NCBI GenBank assembly: GCA_023251275.1 | Contig: JAHEZC010000233.1 | Location: 1 to 5,266, forward strand | Direction: 5' to 3' | From: Parafilimonas sp. | GTDB lineage: Bacteria > Bacteroidota > Bacteroidia > Chitinophagales > Chitinophagaceae | Length of the DNA stretch: 5,266 nucleotides | Shown: in pieces, positions 4,267-5,266 of the stretch | Layout of the letters: each line of letters starts with the position of its first letter | Numbering within the stretch: position 1 is the first letter of the stretch | Notes under the pieces: generated by a model | Told to the model about the DNA's origin: nothing | The model's database searches: none | The model's input: only the letters and a program-made list of their open reading frames with translations | Program-made: the position numbers and the translations under genes

Positions 4267-5110
4267 ATTCTATATTGGCTGGATAGGCAGTGCGCCTGAT
4301 TCATTTGCTGCATTTATAAAAAAATATATACTGTTATTGTTACTGATTGTAATAGTATTGGGTGTATTGCTTTCACTGTCTCAAAAAAAATTCGGCACAG
4401 GCAATTTTGAATTTGGAACACTCACGCAAGTAAAGGGAATTTATTTCAACAAACCCGTTCCAAATATCAAAGTGATCAACGGGAAAGATATTTGGGGAAA
4501 TGCAAATTACATTACTGTTCCGCTGATTGGTTTTGGTAAACACGGCGCGGATGGTACTATTGCCGATATTGAAAAGGAAAAAAATATTTCGCTGAATGGA
4601 AAAGAAGTGACCTTGAAAGGAACATTGTTGTACAATGATGGAAAATTATTAATGCAGGTTGATGCAAATGACCAGCCTCTTGTAAATGCAGCCAGTGCAA
4701 CTATTTCAGCGGATTTGCTTCCAAAACAAAAAGACCTTGGAGTGTTAGACGTTAAAGGAGAAATTGTTGATCCGAAATGTTTTTTTGGTGTGATGAAACC
4801 CGGTGAAGGCAAGCCGCATAAGGATTGTGCCATACGCTGTATTCTTGGCGGTATTCCTCCCTTGCTGAAAGTAACGGATAATGAAAGGAAACAAAATTAT
4901 TATTTAATAGTTGGCCCAAATGGTGAAAAGCTGAACGAAGCAGTTCAGGATTTTGTGGCAACACCGGTTGTGCTGCATGCAAAAGCTGTAAAGTATGATG
5001 ACTGGATTGTATTGTATGTAAATGCCGATAACGGCATTCAGCATTATTCTTCTATCAAAGATCATTATGGCAGCTTGTATGCTTCATGTGCTGCGGATTG
5101 TTTGAAATAA
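4253..5110 (+). CDS. Membrane-anchored periplasmic Cys/His-motif protein, fourth gene of the redox module
   Basis: A 285-residue protein: a short cytoplasmic start (EEFYIGWIGSAPDSFAAFIKK), one membrane helix at about 25-43, then about 240 periplasmic residues. These include two beta-rich segments that could be OB-like folds (EVTLKGTLLYNDGKLLMQV, 118-136; VVLHAKAVKYDDWIVLYV, 229-246). Between them lies VDPKCFFGVMKPGEG-KPH-KDCAIRC-ILGGIPPLL (162-195), giving C166, H179, C182 and C186. A second C-x3-C, C279/C283, is at the end. I recall the VD..C....G..H..CA..C...G.P pattern in other uncharacterised exported proteins, but know no function. The Cys/His set could bind a metal or a cofactor, or form disulfides; no CxxCH haem c site exists. 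The ATG at 4253 is the only in-frame ATG before the conserved-looking EEFYIGW, and lies within the heptamer array, 36 bases after the previous stop. Confidence 0.8.
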   Translation: MKNEEFYIGWIGSAPDSFAAFIKKYILLLLLIVIVLGVLLSLSQKKFGTGNFEFGTLTQVKGIYFNKPVPNIKVINGKDIWGNANYITVPLIGFGKHGADGTIADIEKEKNISLNGKEVTLKGTLLYNDGKLLMQVDANDQPLVNAASATISADLLPKQKDLGVLDVKGEIVDPKCFFGVMKPGEGKPHKDCAIRCILGGIPPLLKVTDNERKQNYYLIVGPNGEKLNEAVQDFVATPVVLHAKAVKYDDWIVLYVNADNGIQHYSSIKDHYGSLYASCAADCLK

Positions 5111-5125
5111 ATATTCTCATCGGTA

Positions 5126-5266
5126 TTATGATTTCGCATACAAAGGATCGGATTTAATTCTTTTTTTTATCGTTGTTGGATTCATATAGCGTTCTCGCAG
5201 CATAGGCTTATTAATATTATCTGCTCCGTCATAATCTGCAACATGCAATGTTCTTCGCACAAAGCT
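5126..5266 (-). CDS. C-terminal end of an unrecognised protein (cut by window edge)
   Basis: On the minus strand an open frame enters from the right edge and runs 46 codons to TAA at 5128-5126, reading FVRRTLHVADYDGADNINKP, then MLRERYMNPTTIKKRIKSD and PLYAKS. The composition (charged, with D/N-rich and basic stretches, no low-complexity bias) and the stop placed 15 bases from the convergent stop of the redox module suggest a real gene end. The fragment is hydrophilic with no membrane segment or Cys. I do not recognise the family from this tail. No terminator hairpin is visible in the 15-base gap between the convergent genes. Confidence 0.55.
   Translation of the reverse strand, partial: SFVRRTLHVADYDGADNINKPMLRERYMNPTTIKKRIKSDPLYAKS

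Noticed and set aside
4104..4313. Minus-strand open frame rich in F, H and I (ILHFIFCIFHF)
   Set aside because: It is simply the reverse reading of the ATGWARA heptamer array and of coding sequence on the other strand.
4507..4833. 108-codon minus-strand frame inside the periplasmic Cys/His protein gene
   Set aside because: It is a shadow of the plus-strand gene, with no supporting motifs or start context.

Overview
The window looks like a chromosomal segment of a Bacteroidota bacterium, probably from the Chitinophagales/Sphingobacteriia side. This rests on several things: AT-rich DNA with A-rich start regions and almost no Shine-Dalgarno sequences; three TAnnTTTG-type -7 boxes, one with a CTTG -33 box at a 19-base spacing; a palindromic repeat of the AAAGCCTCCCC...GGCTTT kind; and degenerate 7-9 base repeats between genes. 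The assignment comes from reading the sequence, not from a search.

Left part, 1-1295: the minus strand carries etfB (363-1106) followed by the first 83 codons of etfA (250 to 1, cut by the window edge). Together they make the electron transfer flavoprotein, the soluble FAD/AMP protein that collects electrons from acyl-CoA dehydrogenases. A short-repeat array fills the gap between them. The etfB promoter region is shared back-to-back with a small TPR protein gene on the plus strand (1296-1607).

Middle part, 1608-2319: a YbjQ/UPF0145 protein (1615-1935, minus) faces the TPR gene. It is followed by 384 bases without a convincing gene, ending in a candidate promoter that contains a tandem 9-base repeat.

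Right part, 2320-5110: four plus-strand genes make the most interesting unit. They encode a 74-residue two-helix membrane protein; a 160-residue protein with one N-terminal anchor; a six-helix ferric-reductase/YedZ-like haem protein fused to a Rieske [2Fe-2S] domain; and a 285-residue anchored protein with a periplasmic Cys/His motif (C166, H179, C182, C186, plus C279/C283). Genes 2 and 3 are 2 bases apart. I infer an inner-membrane redox complex linking a cytoplasmic Rieske centre, through b haems, to a periplasmic partner. No flavin/NAD domain is encoded here, and the substrate is unknown. The last 141 bases hold the C-terminal end of an unrecognised minus-strand gene.

Repeats are a second theme. 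Three arrays with different unit sequences (TTTRAAC, AAGTCNGA, ATGWARA) each sit on or directly after a stop codon. A palindromic element also lies in frame inside the 160-residue protein.
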